From contig CBDEGI010000002.1 of the NCBI GenBank assembly GCA_965237575.1, positions 310,001 through 374,000 of the forward strand: 64,000 nt of DNA, written 5' to 3'. Shown in pieces: positions 1-9,129 of the stretch (positions are counted from its first letter, which is position 1; each line of letters opens with the position of its first letter). Made by a program: the position numbers and the translations under genes. The notes under the pieces are model-generated. The model made no database searches and was not told where the DNA came from. It saw nothing but the letters and a program-made list of their open reading frames with translations. Origin of the DNA: JAKZVK01 sp965237575 (lineage in GTDB: Bacteria > Acidobacteriota > Terriglobia > Bryobacterales > UBA6623).

Positions 1-25
1 TTAGGGTGACGACAATTAGGGTGAC
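1..25. repeat. Short direct repeat TTAGGGTGAC (two copies at window edge)
   Basis: TTAGGGTGAC occurs at 1-10 and 16-25; the second copy contains the stop codon of the NACHT gene. A third copy lies at 11856-11865, and in both places the repeat is followed within a few bases by a C-rich run and TCGG. It looks like a dispersed intergenic repeat. Confidence 0.4.
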
Positions 26-2118
26 AGTCCCCCTCGGCGCTGCTTATTAGCCTTCTCGGAGGAGAACCGCCGGATGTCGTCTTCGCTCAGCGCGGCGAAG
101 TATTCCAGCAGCGAGCGGTGAATAAAGATGTAGCCGCCGCCGGCCCGGCGTAGGAAGATCAGGTCCTTCGCGGACTCCAGAAACCGCACGTAGTTGAGGG
201 GTGCGTGACCGTATTTCCAGAGCAGGAAACGCAGGCTAAAGTGCTGCACGACAAAAGCACCCCCATTGCCCAGCCCGATTACTAGCCCGATTACTAGCCC
301 GACGCCCAGCCCGACGCCCAACCCACCGAGCCCGGTGCCCAGCCCGACGCTCAGCCCGCCGAACAGCACGACGCACAGCACGACTACTACTAGCACGGAG
401 AGCATGGCATTGCGCTGCGAGCGCCGCGTGCCTTCGTTTGGCGTGGAGCGGGTTGTAACCTCAGAACCGACAAAACCGCCGCCCAGCCCGATGACCAGCC
501 CGCCACCCAGCCCGACGAACAGCCCGCCGCCCAGCCCGACGAACAGCCCGACGAACAGCCCGAAGACTAGCCCGAAGATCAGCCCGCCGACCAGCCCGAC
601 GACGAGCCCGACGAACAGCCCGCCGACCAGAGAGTCTTTGAAACCCGATCGCACACTTGACCAAGACCAGCGCAAAGCGTCCACTGGCCGTCTGACGCCC
701 AGCCCGCCGCCCAGCCCTACGAACAGCCCGAAGACCAGCCCGCTGCCCAGCCCGAAGACCAGCCCGCCGCCCAGTCCGACGAACTGCCCGCTGCCCAGTC
801 CGAAGACCAGCCCGAAGACCGGCCCGACGACCAACCCCGCAACGAGGCCACGAAGTAAGCGCGCCCATTGTTGGCGGGACCATGTTGAGAGCCAAACGGG
901 ACGGAGGTTCTCCAGATGGAACACGCTCTGGCTCTGGCTCACCAGCGAAGCGCCGAGCCACCTGAGCCAACCGAGCGTTTGCTCTCGCGAATAACGGCTC
1001 TGCTTGCCGCGCCGCTCAAACATGACCTCAACGTAACGGGAGAACACCTGCTGGTAGCGCGCTTCGAGACTGCCCTCCAATACCAGATCCGCAGGCGAAG
1101 CTCCTTGATAAGCCAAGGCCGCGATGCTGAGCATCAGCGGCGTGTCAAGCAATTCCCAAAGCTCCGTCTCGGTCTCCAAAGCCGTTAGCACCGCTTTCAG
1201 GGGCTCGCCCGCCTCTTCGAGATAGCCGCGCACTTCCTCGTGGCCCAAAGGCTGGACCCGTACCGCCACCGCTAACGACAAGCGCTTTGTCAGAGACGCG
1301 TAGTCGGCTTCGCGACTGCAGACGACCAAGGGTTGGTTGTGGTGGCTGTGGAATGTGTTGACAGCCTCCACGCACGCCTCGCGCTTGTCAGCCGCTACTT
1401 CGTCGAGGCCGTCGAGCAGCGGGAGAACGGCCTCGGTGGCGATCCACCCCTCAGCAATTTTGCGAGAAACGTTGTAACTTGACTGGAGCTCGTCTCTGAG
1501 CCAGTCGGCGAGCGGCAGTCCTTTGACGGCCCATGAGGAGAGGTTGAAAACAACCGGGATCTGGAGGCCTTTGTCCGTTTCGGCGCGATCGAGCAGCTCT
1601 TGGGCCAGCTCGAGCAAGAGCGTCGTCTTGCCTGATCCCGGCGCGCCGAGGATCAGCAGTTGGCCGATTTGTTGGTCGAACACCGAGCTGAGGCGCGTAC
1701 CGGCAGGAAGTGTCTCGGGCTCCTGCTCGGCCTGCTGGACCACAACACTCAACGGTTCGACCGCGTCAGGCTTGGTTACAAGACCGAGATCGACCCGCGC
1801 CACCTTATACAGCGACCGGTCGAGAACGCCTTCGATCCAGTGATAGCGGACCCGCTCGATCATTCGATCGCGGTTGCCCTTGAGCTGCTTGCGCTTGAGC
1901 TGGTCGGCGGGAATCTCCTCGGCTTCCTTGACCCGCTCTTGCTGGACGAACCACCAGACCAGAACGCCGACCACGACGGCGAGTAGTAGCCATGGAAGCC
2001 AGGGGTACTGCTTGAGGAACTCAGCAGGGATCGTGTCTTTGGCAACGGCGCCGATCACCGACGCCAGCACGGCGCACAGCCCAACAACCAGCAAACTCGA
2101 TGTGCGCCGGCGAGCCAT
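16..2118 (-). CDS. Membrane-anchored NACHT (STAND) NTPase with Gly-Leu repeat membrane domain
   Basis: A STAND-class signalling ATPase of about 700 aa. Two hydrophobic segments lie near the N-terminus (about residues 7-28 and 43-60), followed by a NACHT domain with Walker A GAPGSGKTT (158-166) and Walker B LLDGLDE (234-240). The C-terminal third (about 424-622) is three blocks of GLVFGLGSGL-type repeats, very likely packed membrane helices. It ends in the motif YIFIHRSLLEYFA (from about 663), usual at the end of a NACHT winged-helix region, so the repeat block appears to be inserted in that region. ATG at 2118 is preferred; an in-frame TTG at 2142 would add 8 residues and neither has a good ribosome site. 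Related proteins occur in cyanobacteria and other phyla. Bacterial NACHT proteins include anti-phage sensors, but a defence role here is inference. No partner gene is adjacent. Confidence 0.88.
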   Translation of the reverse strand: MARRRTSSLLVVGLCAVLASVIGAVAKDTIPAEFLKQYPWLPWLLLAVVVGVLVWWFVQQERVKEAEEIPADQLKRKQLKGNRDRMIERVRYHWIEGVLDRSLYKVARVDLGLVTKPDAVEPLSVVVQQAEQEPETLPAGTRLSSVFDQQIGQLLILGAPGSGKTTLLLELAQELLDRAETDKGLQIPVVFNLSSWAVKGLPLADWLRDELQSSYNVSRKIAEGWIATEAVLPLLDGLDEVAADKREACVEAVNTFHSHHNQPLVVCSREADYASLTKRLSLAVAVRVQPLGHEEVRGYLEEAGEPLKAVLTALETETELWELLDTPLMLSIAALAYQGASPADLVLEGSLEARYQQVFSRYVEVMFERRGKQSRYSREQTLGWLRWLGASLVSQSQSVFHLENLRPVWLSTWSRQQWARLLRGLVAGLVVGPVFGLVFGLGSGQFVGLGGGLVFGLGSGLVFGLFVGLGGGLGVRRPVDALRWSWSSVRSGFKDSLVGGLFVGLVVGLVGGLIFGLVFGLFVGLFVGLGGGLFVGLGGGLVIGLGGGFVGSEVTTRSTPNEGTRRSQRNAMLSVLVVVVLCVVLFGGLSVGLGTGLGGLGVGLGVGLVIGLVIGLGNGGAFVVQHFSLRFLLWKYGHAPLNYVRFLESAKDLIFLRRAGGGYIFIHRSLLEYFAALSEDDIRRFSSEKANKQRRGGLSP

Positions 2119-2229
2119 GACGGATAACCATGATAAACGCAATGATAATGATCGTGAAGACCCTTGTTGTCCACAACGCGTAACCAGATTTTTGAAATCC
2201 AGCTCGCTGCAAGCCGATCCAAACCCGAC

Positions 2230-2933
2230 TCACGGTGAAACGCAAGCCAGGCTGTCCGGATCACAGACCAGACCTGGGGGACAGATGATGTCTCCGCAAA
2301 GTATGCCTTGCGGTGGCGGCCGGTCGACGACAACCCCAACGTTCTCCAGTGTGTAGACGGCGACCACATCAAGGTGCTCCACGGCGGTCACATCGGGCTG
2401 CTCGTCGCTCTCGATCACGACGAACCCCTTGGCAAAGGGGGGAAACGGGATACTCGTGTTCGCAAACAGCCGCGCAATGTTCCTGCAGTCCACTTCGAGC
2501 GCTTCGTACCCTTGGAGCCTCTCGTCCACCGTCGCACTGATCGGTCCACGGCGGGACAGCCGATTCTGGGGGAGTGCAATGACGGCTCTTTTTGTGAAAC
2601 TCACTTCCGTCTCATCAAGGTTGTGAATGTTGACGGCAGTCCGGTACGACCCCGGCGCGAGTGGGTGATCCTGCTGGGGAGAGCGGTAGCGGGTATTTCG
2701 CCACAGGCAAATTTCACCGAGCCGGTAGCGGGTATTTCGCCACAGGCAAATTTCACCGAATATACGAACCGCCCCTTGATTCTCCTGGGGGCGACGGTCT
2801 CAACATCAATGCTCACGCCGGTACCGACGCCCACGCCGACCTGGGATACATCTGGTACTCCTACTTGGGAGTCCGCCAACCCTGCAATAGCAACGAAGCC
2901 TGCCACCAGCGTGACTACTTGGGATACTCTCAT
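2230..2933 (-). pseudogene. Secreted hypothetical protein, one apparent frameshift
   Basis: The start is secure: ATG at 2931-2933 is preceded by AAGGAGGT, and the N-terminus MRVSQVVTLVAGFVAIAGLA is a signal peptide. The first part runs in one frame to about 2680. The second part (SYRTAVNIHNL through the C-terminal CGDIICPPGLVCDP, residues coded at 2230-2665) is in another. Adding one C to the CCCC run at 2676-2679 (minus strand) joins them into about 234 aa reading through LPQQDHPLAPGSYRT. Just before the break is a 39-bp tandem duplication (13 codons, VKFACGEIPAT twice). The sequence around YSVKF-CG and YRTAVNIHN resembles a conserved exported-protein domain I cannot name. Function unknown. 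The frameshift may be a sequencing error. Confidence 0.7.
2684..2759. repeat. 39-bp tandem duplication inside the secreted protein gene
   Basis: Bases 2684-2720 and 2723-2759 are identical over 37 bp with a period of 39 bp. The duplication is a multiple of three and repeats 13 codons (VKFACGEIPATGS) without changing frame. Confidence 0.9.
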
Positions 2934-3439
2934 CGCTGATTACCTCCTTGGTCCGATTGGGGGTGATCCGGGATCTATAGTACTCTCCTTTGACAACAAA
3001 ACCACCCGCCAGATTCTCCACCTGACGGGTTTCCTCAAGCTCCAGTAGTTCGGCGAGCTTTTCGAAACGCAGCGAGTCCGGCTGCTTGCCTTTGGGCAGC
3101 TCGATCGCTCTCACGTGCACTCGGCGGCCGAGCGGCGGATTGATGGCAGTCGGTGCTGCTTCTTTCGGTCGCTGCTTTCGTTGGCCGGCGTTTCCTGGCT
3201 TGCATGCCCACTTTCAAGCACCTCGCAAAGCGCGCACCACCGCTTCACCCCGCACGCCCAGCCAGGTATAATCGGACGATCAGGGGTTGAAGGCGGTATC
3301 GAAGTTTTACATCGCAATCGTTGTCAAAGAAGATTCGAAGAGACTAAAATCAGTGCGCGCCTGCTCGGGCGAAGCAACCACGCTTGGCGGCCCAGTGCCG
3401 CCGTGCCGGCCTGGCGGGCGCTTTCGAACGGAGTATGTC
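2934..3439. other. Intergenic stretch, no confident gene
   Basis: This lies between the divergent secreted protein and the large exported protein. A minus-strand frame from a GTG at 3118-3120 down to about 2960 gives a protein-like stretch (LRFEKLAELLELEETRQ) that runs on into the next gene with no clear stop or ribosome site. It may be a gene remnant. Nothing else is recognisable. Confidence 0.3.
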
Positions 3440-6400
3440 ATGACGCGTCGATTTGCATTTGCGCTCCTCCTTACGCTCAACTTCGTCTCTCTCCTTCCGC
3501 TCTCGGCGGCCCCCACCGGGGAGGTCATCGAGCAGGCTCGCCGGCTTGAGGAATCCGGAGACCCCTCGCAGGCCCGCTCGGTGCTGGCCCAAGCCGCCGC
3601 CGCGGACCCCGAAAGCGCCGTCGCCTACGCCGAGTTCCTCGACCGCTACGGCGACCCGGGCCGCAAAGCGGCCTATCAGAAAGCCCTGGAAGCCCTCGGC
3701 ATGGGCGGCTCAGCAGAAACGCGCATCCGCCTCAACCGCCGTCTGGCGCTGATCAGTCTGGCCGAGGGCGATCGCAGCGCCGCGCAGGGGTACGTCGATG
3801 CGTACCGCGAAGCCGGGGGCGCCGGTATGGATCGCGCGGCCGAAATCCTCGACGCCCCCGAGCCGAATGACGGGTCACGCGATGGATGGGCCAAGGTCCC
3901 CGGGCCGTTGCTCGGCTTTCGCCGCATGGCCGCGCTTTCGAGCGACCAATCTCCCGTGGAGCTGGTCCACGCACTCGCCCGCAATATGGTCACCAGCGGC
4001 TACCGCGCCGCGGCCGGAGGCGACACCCTCTACGAGACGGAGTATCTCAAGTTGATCTTGCAGTACCTCTCGCAAGCCCGCGAGTTGGAGCAGTTCGCCG
4101 GCGCCAACCAGACCATCGACGTCCCCACCTGTGAATCGCGCGAGACCGCCCAGCTTCTCAAGCTGCTCGGCTTCCGGCTGCGCAACGAGTGCGGACCCGA
4201 AGCGATTCTGGAAACGGTCAACCCGTCGCGAGCCTTTCTGTCGATCGACTCGGGTTTTCCGTTGGCCGACATCGAGGTTGCATTCCGTGAAGGCCGCGCT
4301 TTTGCCATGCCCTACCGGTCGACCTACCTGCCGGTTGCCTTCGGGTCGGACTACTGGCTGGGCATCGCCCGCCGGAAGACTGAGGGCGACTTCACCGAGA
4401 CCGTGCTGCGCAGTCCCGACCTGGCGCGCCTCTACGTCGCGCTCTCAAAAATGCATCAGCCCACAGCCATCGCCCTGCGGGAGAACGCCTCCGGCGAACG
4501 GCTGCTCAACATCGCGCATGTGCTGGATTTCTTCGGCAGCATGTTCGAGACGCGCGACGGCAAAGCCGTTCTGCCCGGCGGTCCCCGCACCAAGAACGTC
4601 TGGGAAAAGCTTGTCGGCGTCTCACCGGATCAAGGTGCTGAGTTCTTCTCGAAGCTCGCCGAGATCGACGACGGTTGGATGGCTTCCTACTACGATTCGC
4701 TGGGACGCGTGAGCGGCGTCGCGGCCAACTACTTCAACGAGCCAAGCAGACTCGAGCGGTTTTACATGGCCGTGCGCGGTCGAGTGACCAGCCCCGGCCC
4801 GGCACGACCCGTGTTTCGCGCGAACGCCGAGCTGATGCTGCTCACCGCGCGCACGCTCTTCAACGACGAAGGATCTCCGGTCATCCCGGGTGGCGTCGAA
4901 CCCTGGAAGAACCTATTCATCGACCACCCCCACGGCGAGTACGACGGACGGCTCACCGAATCCGCCAGCAGTTGGAAAACCTCTGACGACGTGTTGGAGT
5001 CGATGTTCGGCCTCTGCCGCAAGATGGTCGAGAACGAACCTCTGCGCATCTTCATGGCGGTCTCCAACATCTCGCGATTTCGCGAGCAGCCGTTGAGCGC
5101 TGCCACGGTCAGTCGCATCATGATGGCCTATCCGGACTACGGCGACCAGCTCAGCCTGTTCAATGAAGCCCCCAACCTTTCTGAGGAAACGATCGTCGCG
5201 TTCTTCGACACGGCGCGCAGCCTCGACGATCTCGGCAACCACCCACGCCGGGCCGACGCCATCGGGTCGGCTCAAGCCCTGTTCAGCTTGTGGCAAATCC
5301 TACTGCGTCAGGGCCAGATCGCGCCCGACGATGCCGACCGCTCCCTGCGTGCGCTGATGGATCCATTCCGTAGCGTCAAGAGCCATCAGAGCATTTTCGA
5401 GGCCGCCCGAGCCGGCGTGCGAACGCTACTCTCGGTCACGGGCTCGCCCGAAGACGCGTCTCCGCAAGACCGCCTGATCGAGATGCTGGCGGGCAAGCCC
5501 GGTCCGAATGATGCTGCCGCCCACGCTGAGGTCATCAAGACGCTGAACGCGCGCTTCCAGTCACAGCGGCTCGTCTCAGTGAAAGACGTCTTCGATCTGG
5601 CCGACCATCTCGAAAGGGTCTCCCGCGGCGAATCTTTCAACGTGGCGATGGCGAACCGCCTCGCCGCGCGCATCTCGGAGGTGCGACTGCCGCGGTCGAA
5701 CCTTTCGCGGGAGGAATCCAACGCCTTCGGACAGGGCAACGCAGTCGACAAGCATATTCAGACCCAGCGCAAGCTGAACCTAAGCCGGGAAGTGGACCGC
5801 GCCCGGGGCCGGCCGGACAAGTTACTCGACATCCGTGGTGACCTGGCCGCCGTCTTGCGCGATTCGCTCGTCGGTCTCAACTACGTCTACTACTCGCCGC
5901 CCGGCGCCGAGCTGATCCGCGCCAATCCGTTGTTCGTGCGGAGCCACGACTTCCTCGGACCCAGCGAGAACTACGCGTGGAAGACCCCGCGGCTCGCCGC
6001 CACCGGCTGGCCCAACAGTGGCGGCGGAAGGCTGGTGGGCTCGCTCAGCGAACTGGCCTTCTCCCTGGCGCAGGCCGAGCAGAACTTCATGATTCCGACC
6101 GAGCGCCAGGCGCTCATCTGGCAGGATCTCGCTCCGCAGATACTCATCGGCGCCACCGTCCCACGCTGGTGGAATCTCAAGCCCGCCGACCAGCATTTCG
6201 TCGGGCTGCACCTGCGCTGGGGCGAGGAGTTGCTCACGCAAGCAGCGCTGGATGAGGCCGTTTGGACGCCGGTCGAAGCCATCCTGCGGAGACTCGTCGA
6301 GCCCGCTCGCCGCTGGCGGGTCAAGGACCTGTTCTCACGGGGCCAGGTCGACGAGGGGCTGGCCGAGTTGACGCCGTCGGAGGTGTTTCACCTCGCCGTC

Positions 6401-6859
6401 TCGTTCGGCGAGCAGCACTCCGATGAAGCCGACGCGCTGGGAGGCCCGTTCCGGCCGGAGATCCAGCGGCTGCGGCAATCCGACCCCGACACGTTCAGCT
6501 ATGAGCGGGCGGCATCGCTGTTCGGGACGCCGCACCCGAAACTCTCTCACTCCTTTCGCCGGGAGCTGTTGCGCCTGCCTTTATTCCCGACGATGATGAG
6601 ATATTCCAGCCGCATTTTGGCCGAAAGCTGGGAGTCGACAAACTTGTACTGGGCGGCGCTGGCCGACGAGCTTCACCTGGCCCCGTCGCAACTGAACCTG
6701 CTGGTTCCCGAGTGGACCCAGCGGTCGCTCGAGCGCATCTTCGCCACTCATCTCGACGACTGGCCGGCGCTGCTGCACTCGATGCGAGTCGTCAGCGAGC
6801 GCTACCGCCAGCAACTCCGCCCGAAACCGACGTCGCCGGTGGAGGCGGGTTCGGAATGA
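3440..6859 (+). CDS. Large exported protein of unknown function, TPR-like N-terminus
   Basis: A 1139-aa protein starting at ATG 3440, with GGAG six bases upstream and a signal peptide (MTRRFAFALLLTLNFVSLLPLSAA). Earlier in-frame starts would bury the signal peptide, so they are rejected. After the signal, about 100 residues read like degenerate tetratricopeptide helices (ARRLEESGDPSQARSVLAQA and following). The remainder is largely alpha-helical by composition and contains no motif I recognise. The stop overlaps a possible ATG of the downstream VWFA gene (ATGA at 6856-6859), so the two are probably one transcript. A periplasmic or cell-surface role with the VWFA protein is inference. Confidence 0.85.
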   Translation: MTRRFAFALLLTLNFVSLLPLSAAPTGEVIEQARRLEESGDPSQARSVLAQAAAADPESAVAYAEFLDRYGDPGRKAAYQKALEALGMGGSAETRIRLNRRLALISLAEGDRSAAQGYVDAYREAGGAGMDRAAEILDAPEPNDGSRDGWAKVPGPLLGFRRMAALSSDQSPVELVHALARNMVTSGYRAAAGGDTLYETEYLKLILQYLSQARELEQFAGANQTIDVPTCESRETAQLLKLLGFRLRNECGPEAILETVNPSRAFLSIDSGFPLADIEVAFREGRAFAMPYRSTYLPVAFGSDYWLGIARRKTEGDFTETVLRSPDLARLYVALSKMHQPTAIALRENASGERLLNIAHVLDFFGSMFETRDGKAVLPGGPRTKNVWEKLVGVSPDQGAEFFSKLAEIDDGWMASYYDSLGRVSGVAANYFNEPSRLERFYMAVRGRVTSPGPARPVFRANAELMLLTARTLFNDEGSPVIPGGVEPWKNLFIDHPHGEYDGRLTESASSWKTSDDVLESMFGLCRKMVENEPLRIFMAVSNISRFREQPLSAATVSRIMMAYPDYGDQLSLFNEAPNLSEETIVAFFDTARSLDDLGNHPRRADAIGSAQALFSLWQILLRQGQIAPDDADRSLRALMDPFRSVKSHQSIFEAARAGVRTLLSVTGSPEDASPQDRLIEMLAGKPGPNDAAAHAEVIKTLNARFQSQRLVSVKDVFDLADHLERVSRGESFNVAMANRLAARISEVRLPRSNLSREESNAFGQGNAVDKHIQTQRKLNLSREVDRARGRPDKLLDIRGDLAAVLRDSLVGLNYVYYSPPGAELIRANPLFVRSHDFLGPSENYAWKTPRLAATGWPNSGGGRLVGSLSELAFSLAQAEQNFMIPTERQALIWQDLAPQILIGATVPRWWNLKPADQHFVGLHLRWGEELLTQAALDEAVWTPVEAILRRLVEPARRWRVKDLFSRGQVDEGLAELTPSEVFHLAVSFGEQHSDEADALGGPFRPEIQRLRQSDPDTFSYERAASLFGTPHPKLSHSFRRELLRLPLFPTMMRYSSRILAESWESTNLYWAALADELHLAPSQLNLLVPEWTQRSLERIFATHLDDWPALLHSMRVVSERYRQQLRPKPTSPVEAGSE

Positions 6860-6891
6860 ACGCACTCACAGATCCTGGGGAGGACTCCGTC

Positions 6892-7935
6892 GTGAAGAAT
6901 CGAATCGGCCGCACACTACTCGCCGCCGCTCTTCTGCTTGTTGTCGCGGGCGCCTTGGTCGTCAGTTCGCCGCCGGCGATCGGACAAAACGTCGAAGACC
7001 CCGGAACGCTCTTCCGGGTCGAAGTCGACTTGGTCCTGCTCAACGTCGCGGTGACCGACCGTCGCGGCCGCTACATACGCAGTCTCAAGCCGGGCGACTT
7101 CCGCGTCTTCGAGGACGGCATCCCACAAACCCTCGCCACGTTCGCCGAAGGCAACCAGGCGCCCCAGCAGCTCACCGGGTCAACGACGCCCGGCGCGCCG
7201 TCGGCCGCCTCTGAGCCGAAGCCGGCGGTCATGCCCGGCCCCGCGCCGGTAACCGATGGCTTCGACGGGTCGCTGGTGGGCACCAACGTCTTCGTGCTGT
7301 TCGACACCAGCAATTTCATGTACCGCAGCTTCGTCTACGCCGAGGACGCTATCGCCGACTTCATCCGCGGCCTCGACGGGGCGGACTCCGTAGCGGTCTA
7401 CGGGTACAGCCGCAACCTGACCCGCCACGCTTCGCTGACGTCCAACCGTTGGGACGCGATTCGCGGCCTCCGCCTGGCCGTGGCCGGAGACGAAACGGCG
7501 CTCTACAACGCGCTCCTGCTCACCCTTCGTGACGCCGCTGACGTGCCCGGACGCAAGGTCGTGATCGTCTTCTCGAACGGCCCTGATACGGCTAGCGCCG
7601 TGGCCCCCGATGACGTGCGCGCGGTGGCCGAGGATGAGGGCATCCCGATCTACGTCATCAGCACCAAGGAAGTCAACAGAGACCCCATCTCGCGGAACGT
7701 CTTCCGCCGCCTGACGGGCCGTACCGGCGGCCGCGCGTTCTTCGCCCGGAGCTGGCAGAAGCAGTCCGAGGCGTTCAACTCGATCCGTGAGGAGCTGGGC
7801 AGTTCCTACACGCTGACGTACTATCCGCAGCCGAACCCGAACCGCGGCTGGCGCAGCATCACGATCGAGGTAGGCAGCGACAGGACACGCCAGTATCGCA
7901 TCCGCACCCGTAGCGGCTACCGGCCCAAGCTGTAG
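6892..7935 (+). CDS. VWFA-related domain protein, Acidobacteria type
   Basis: A secreted or anchored von Willebrand factor A-like protein of 347 aa. I chose GTG 6892 because GGGGAGGA (6877-6884) sits at correct spacing and the hydrophobic N-terminal segment follows at once; ATG 6856, overlapping the upstream stop, would add 12 residues. Order: signal/anchor; a beta-rich N-terminal section with VDLVLLNVAVTDRRG and LKPGDFRVFEDG, typical of the acidobacterial VWFA family (TIGR03436-like); a Pro/Ala-rich linker; then the VWA fold starting at NVFVLFDTSN. The usual DxSxS metal site is DTSN-F here, so metal binding may be weak. It probably functions with the large exported protein upstream. Confidence 0.88.
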   Translation: MKNRIGRTLLAAALLLVVAGALVVSSPPAIGQNVEDPGTLFRVEVDLVLLNVAVTDRRGRYIRSLKPGDFRVFEDGIPQTLATFAEGNQAPQQLTGSTTPGAPSAASEPKPAVMPGPAPVTDGFDGSLVGTNVFVLFDTSNFMYRSFVYAEDAIADFIRGLDGADSVAVYGYSRNLTRHASLTSNRWDAIRGLRLAVAGDETALYNALLLTLRDAADVPGRKVVIVFSNGPDTASAVAPDDVRAVAEDEGIPIYVISTKEVNRDPISRNVFRRLTGRTGGRAFFARSWQKQSEAFNSIREELGSSYTLTYYPQPNPNRGWRSITIEVGSDRTRQYRIRTRSGYRPKL

Positions 7936-8153
7936 CCAACGGGAAGCAGCCCCTTCGTGCAGGCAAAGTTCTGCCCGCAGGCGGTCAAACGCCTTCACAC
8001 GACGACCAACGGTTCGCTGCGGATTGCAGACCCTGAGCCGATGCACCCCTCACGGGCATGCGGGGCATAGACACACCCAGAGTAACGACGGGAAGAGGTG
8101 GAGTCCGCCCGAGACAAACCAGTGTCCCGGGCGGGCCGGAAGAAACCGTTCGG
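7936..8153. other. Intergenic, convergent gene ends
   Basis: About 220 bp between the convergent VWFA and DUF5818-like genes. I see no gene, RNA or clear terminator. Confidence 0.4.
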
Positions 8154-8471
8154 CTAGCTGCCGGCCATCTCGACGCTTTCAATCGAGTCGATCGTCATGC
8201 CAGAGCCGGATCCGCTGACCTTCACCAGGTGACCCGCGTGGGGCTTGACCTTGTCCTGCTGCGTGACCGCGAAGATCTTGCCGTCTTTGGTGACGAGCAC
8301 AGCCACGGTTCCGTCTTTACCAAGGCAACCCTTCGCGCATCCTGCGTGGTCCGCTCCGTGTTTGCCCTTGTCGGCGCAACCCTTGTCGGTGACGTAGCCG
8401 GTCCAAGATGCTGCAAAAGACATGCTGGCGCAGAATAGCGTCAGTATCATAATTCTGACTACTTTTTTCAT
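8154..8471 (-). CDS. Small secreted protein, DUF5818-like, copy A
   Basis: A 105-aa exported protein. ATG 8471 is preceded by AAGGAGAG, and MKKVVRIMILTLFCASMSFA is a signal peptide. The mature part has WTGYVTDKGCADKG, a His/Cys cluster (GADHAGCAKGCLGK) and an SH3-like beta section ending in SIESVE. It resembles the DUF5818 family common in Acidobacteria; the family name is from memory and the function is unknown. Conserved Cys (one early, two in AGCAKGC) may form disulfides or bind metal. It is about 75-80% identical to the next upstream gene, so the pair is a recent tandem duplication. Confidence 0.88.
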   Translation of the reverse strand: MKKVVRIMILTLFCASMSFAASWTGYVTDKGCADKGKHGADHAGCAKGCLGKDGTVAVLVTKDGKIFAVTQQDKVKPHAGHLVKVSGSGSGMTIDSIESVEMAGS

Positions 8472-8513
8472 GTGGTTCTCTCCTTGAGACGCGCCCTCGA
8501 ATCCGTGGGCCCG

Positions 8514-8544
8514 GTGTGAAATTGATGCTATCAGGCCCGCGAGG
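8514..8544 (-). repeat. Duplicated promoter-region segment, copy A
   Basis: 31 bp identical to 9040-9070, at the same distance upstream of the paralogous gene. It shows that the duplication included upstream control sequence. Confidence 0.8.
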
Positions 8545-8676
8545 TGGGCGTGAGAGTCCGTACCGGACCACTCACTGACGATCACGGCTCGGTTCCCACC
8601 AACACATACAACTCCGCCGACCGGGCGCAACCCTGCTCCGGGCGGAGCCGCGATGAAACCGTTCGAGTGGCGTCGG

Positions 8677-8997
8677 TCAGCCGCCGCTGATGTGCTCGAC
8701 GTTTTCGATCGAGTCGATCGACATGCCAGAAGCGGACCCCGTGATCTTCACCAGGTGACCCGGGTGATCCTTGACCTTGTCCTGATCCGCGATCGCGTAA
8801 ATCTTGCCATCTTTGGTGACGAGCACGGCCACAGTCCCGTCTTTACCGAGACAACCCTTAGCGCATCCTTCGTGGTCCGCTCCGTGTTTGCCCTTATCCG
8901 CGCAACCCTTGTCGGTGACATAGCCGGTGTAAGACCCTGCAAAAGCCATGCTGGCGCAAAACAGCGTCAGTACCATAATTCTGACTACTTTTTTCAT
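8677..8997 (-). CDS. Small secreted protein, DUF5818-like, copy B
   Basis: A 106-aa paralogue of the neighbouring gene: same signal peptide (MKKVVRIMVLTLFCASMAFA), YTGYVTDKGCADKG and HEGCAKGCLGK, diverging mainly after residue 68 (ADQDKVKDHPGH). The ribosome site AAGGAGAG is in the same place. Each gene has its own copy of the conserved upstream segment, so they need not be co-transcribed. Function unknown; likely periplasmic or extracellular. Confidence 0.88.
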   Translation of the reverse strand: MKKVVRIMVLTLFCASMAFAGSYTGYVTDKGCADKGKHGADHEGCAKGCLGKDGTVAVLVTKDGKIYAIADQDKVKDHPGHLVKITGSASGMSIDSIENVEHISGG

Positions 8998-9039
8998 GTG
9001 GTTCTCTCCTTGGGGCGCTCCCCTCGAAACGAGGCTTAC

Positions 9040-9070
9040 GTGTGAAATTGATGCTATCAGGCCCGCGAGG
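9040..9070 (-). repeat. Duplicated promoter-region segment, copy B
   Basis: 31 bp identical to 8514-8544; overlaps the proposed promoter. Confidence 0.8.
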
Positions 9071-9080
9071 CAGGTGTCAA
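9051..9080 (-). promoter_or_regulatory. Probable sigma-70 type promoter of copy B
   Basis: On the minus strand TTGACA (9075-9080) is followed after 18 bp by TAGCAT (9051-9056), about 50 bp before the ATG at 8997. The -10 part lies in the segment conserved upstream of copy A, whose -35 position reads CTCACG, so copy A may be expressed more weakly. Confidence 0.45.
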
Positions 9081-9129
9081 TGCCCCGATTTTACAGAGGT
9101 TACGGGCCGTTCTCCCTGCCCGGCAGCGG

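Noticed and set aside
266..994. Plus-strand 242-codon Pro/Ser/Thr-rich open frame
   Set aside because: It is the opposite strand of the Gly-Leu repeat part of the NACHT gene; composition is fully explained by that.
2806..3120. Minus-strand frame with LRFEKLAELLELEETRQ
   Set aside because: Protein-like in part, but GTG start without ribosome site and overlap with the well-supported start at 2933. Kept only as a note on the intergenic stretch.
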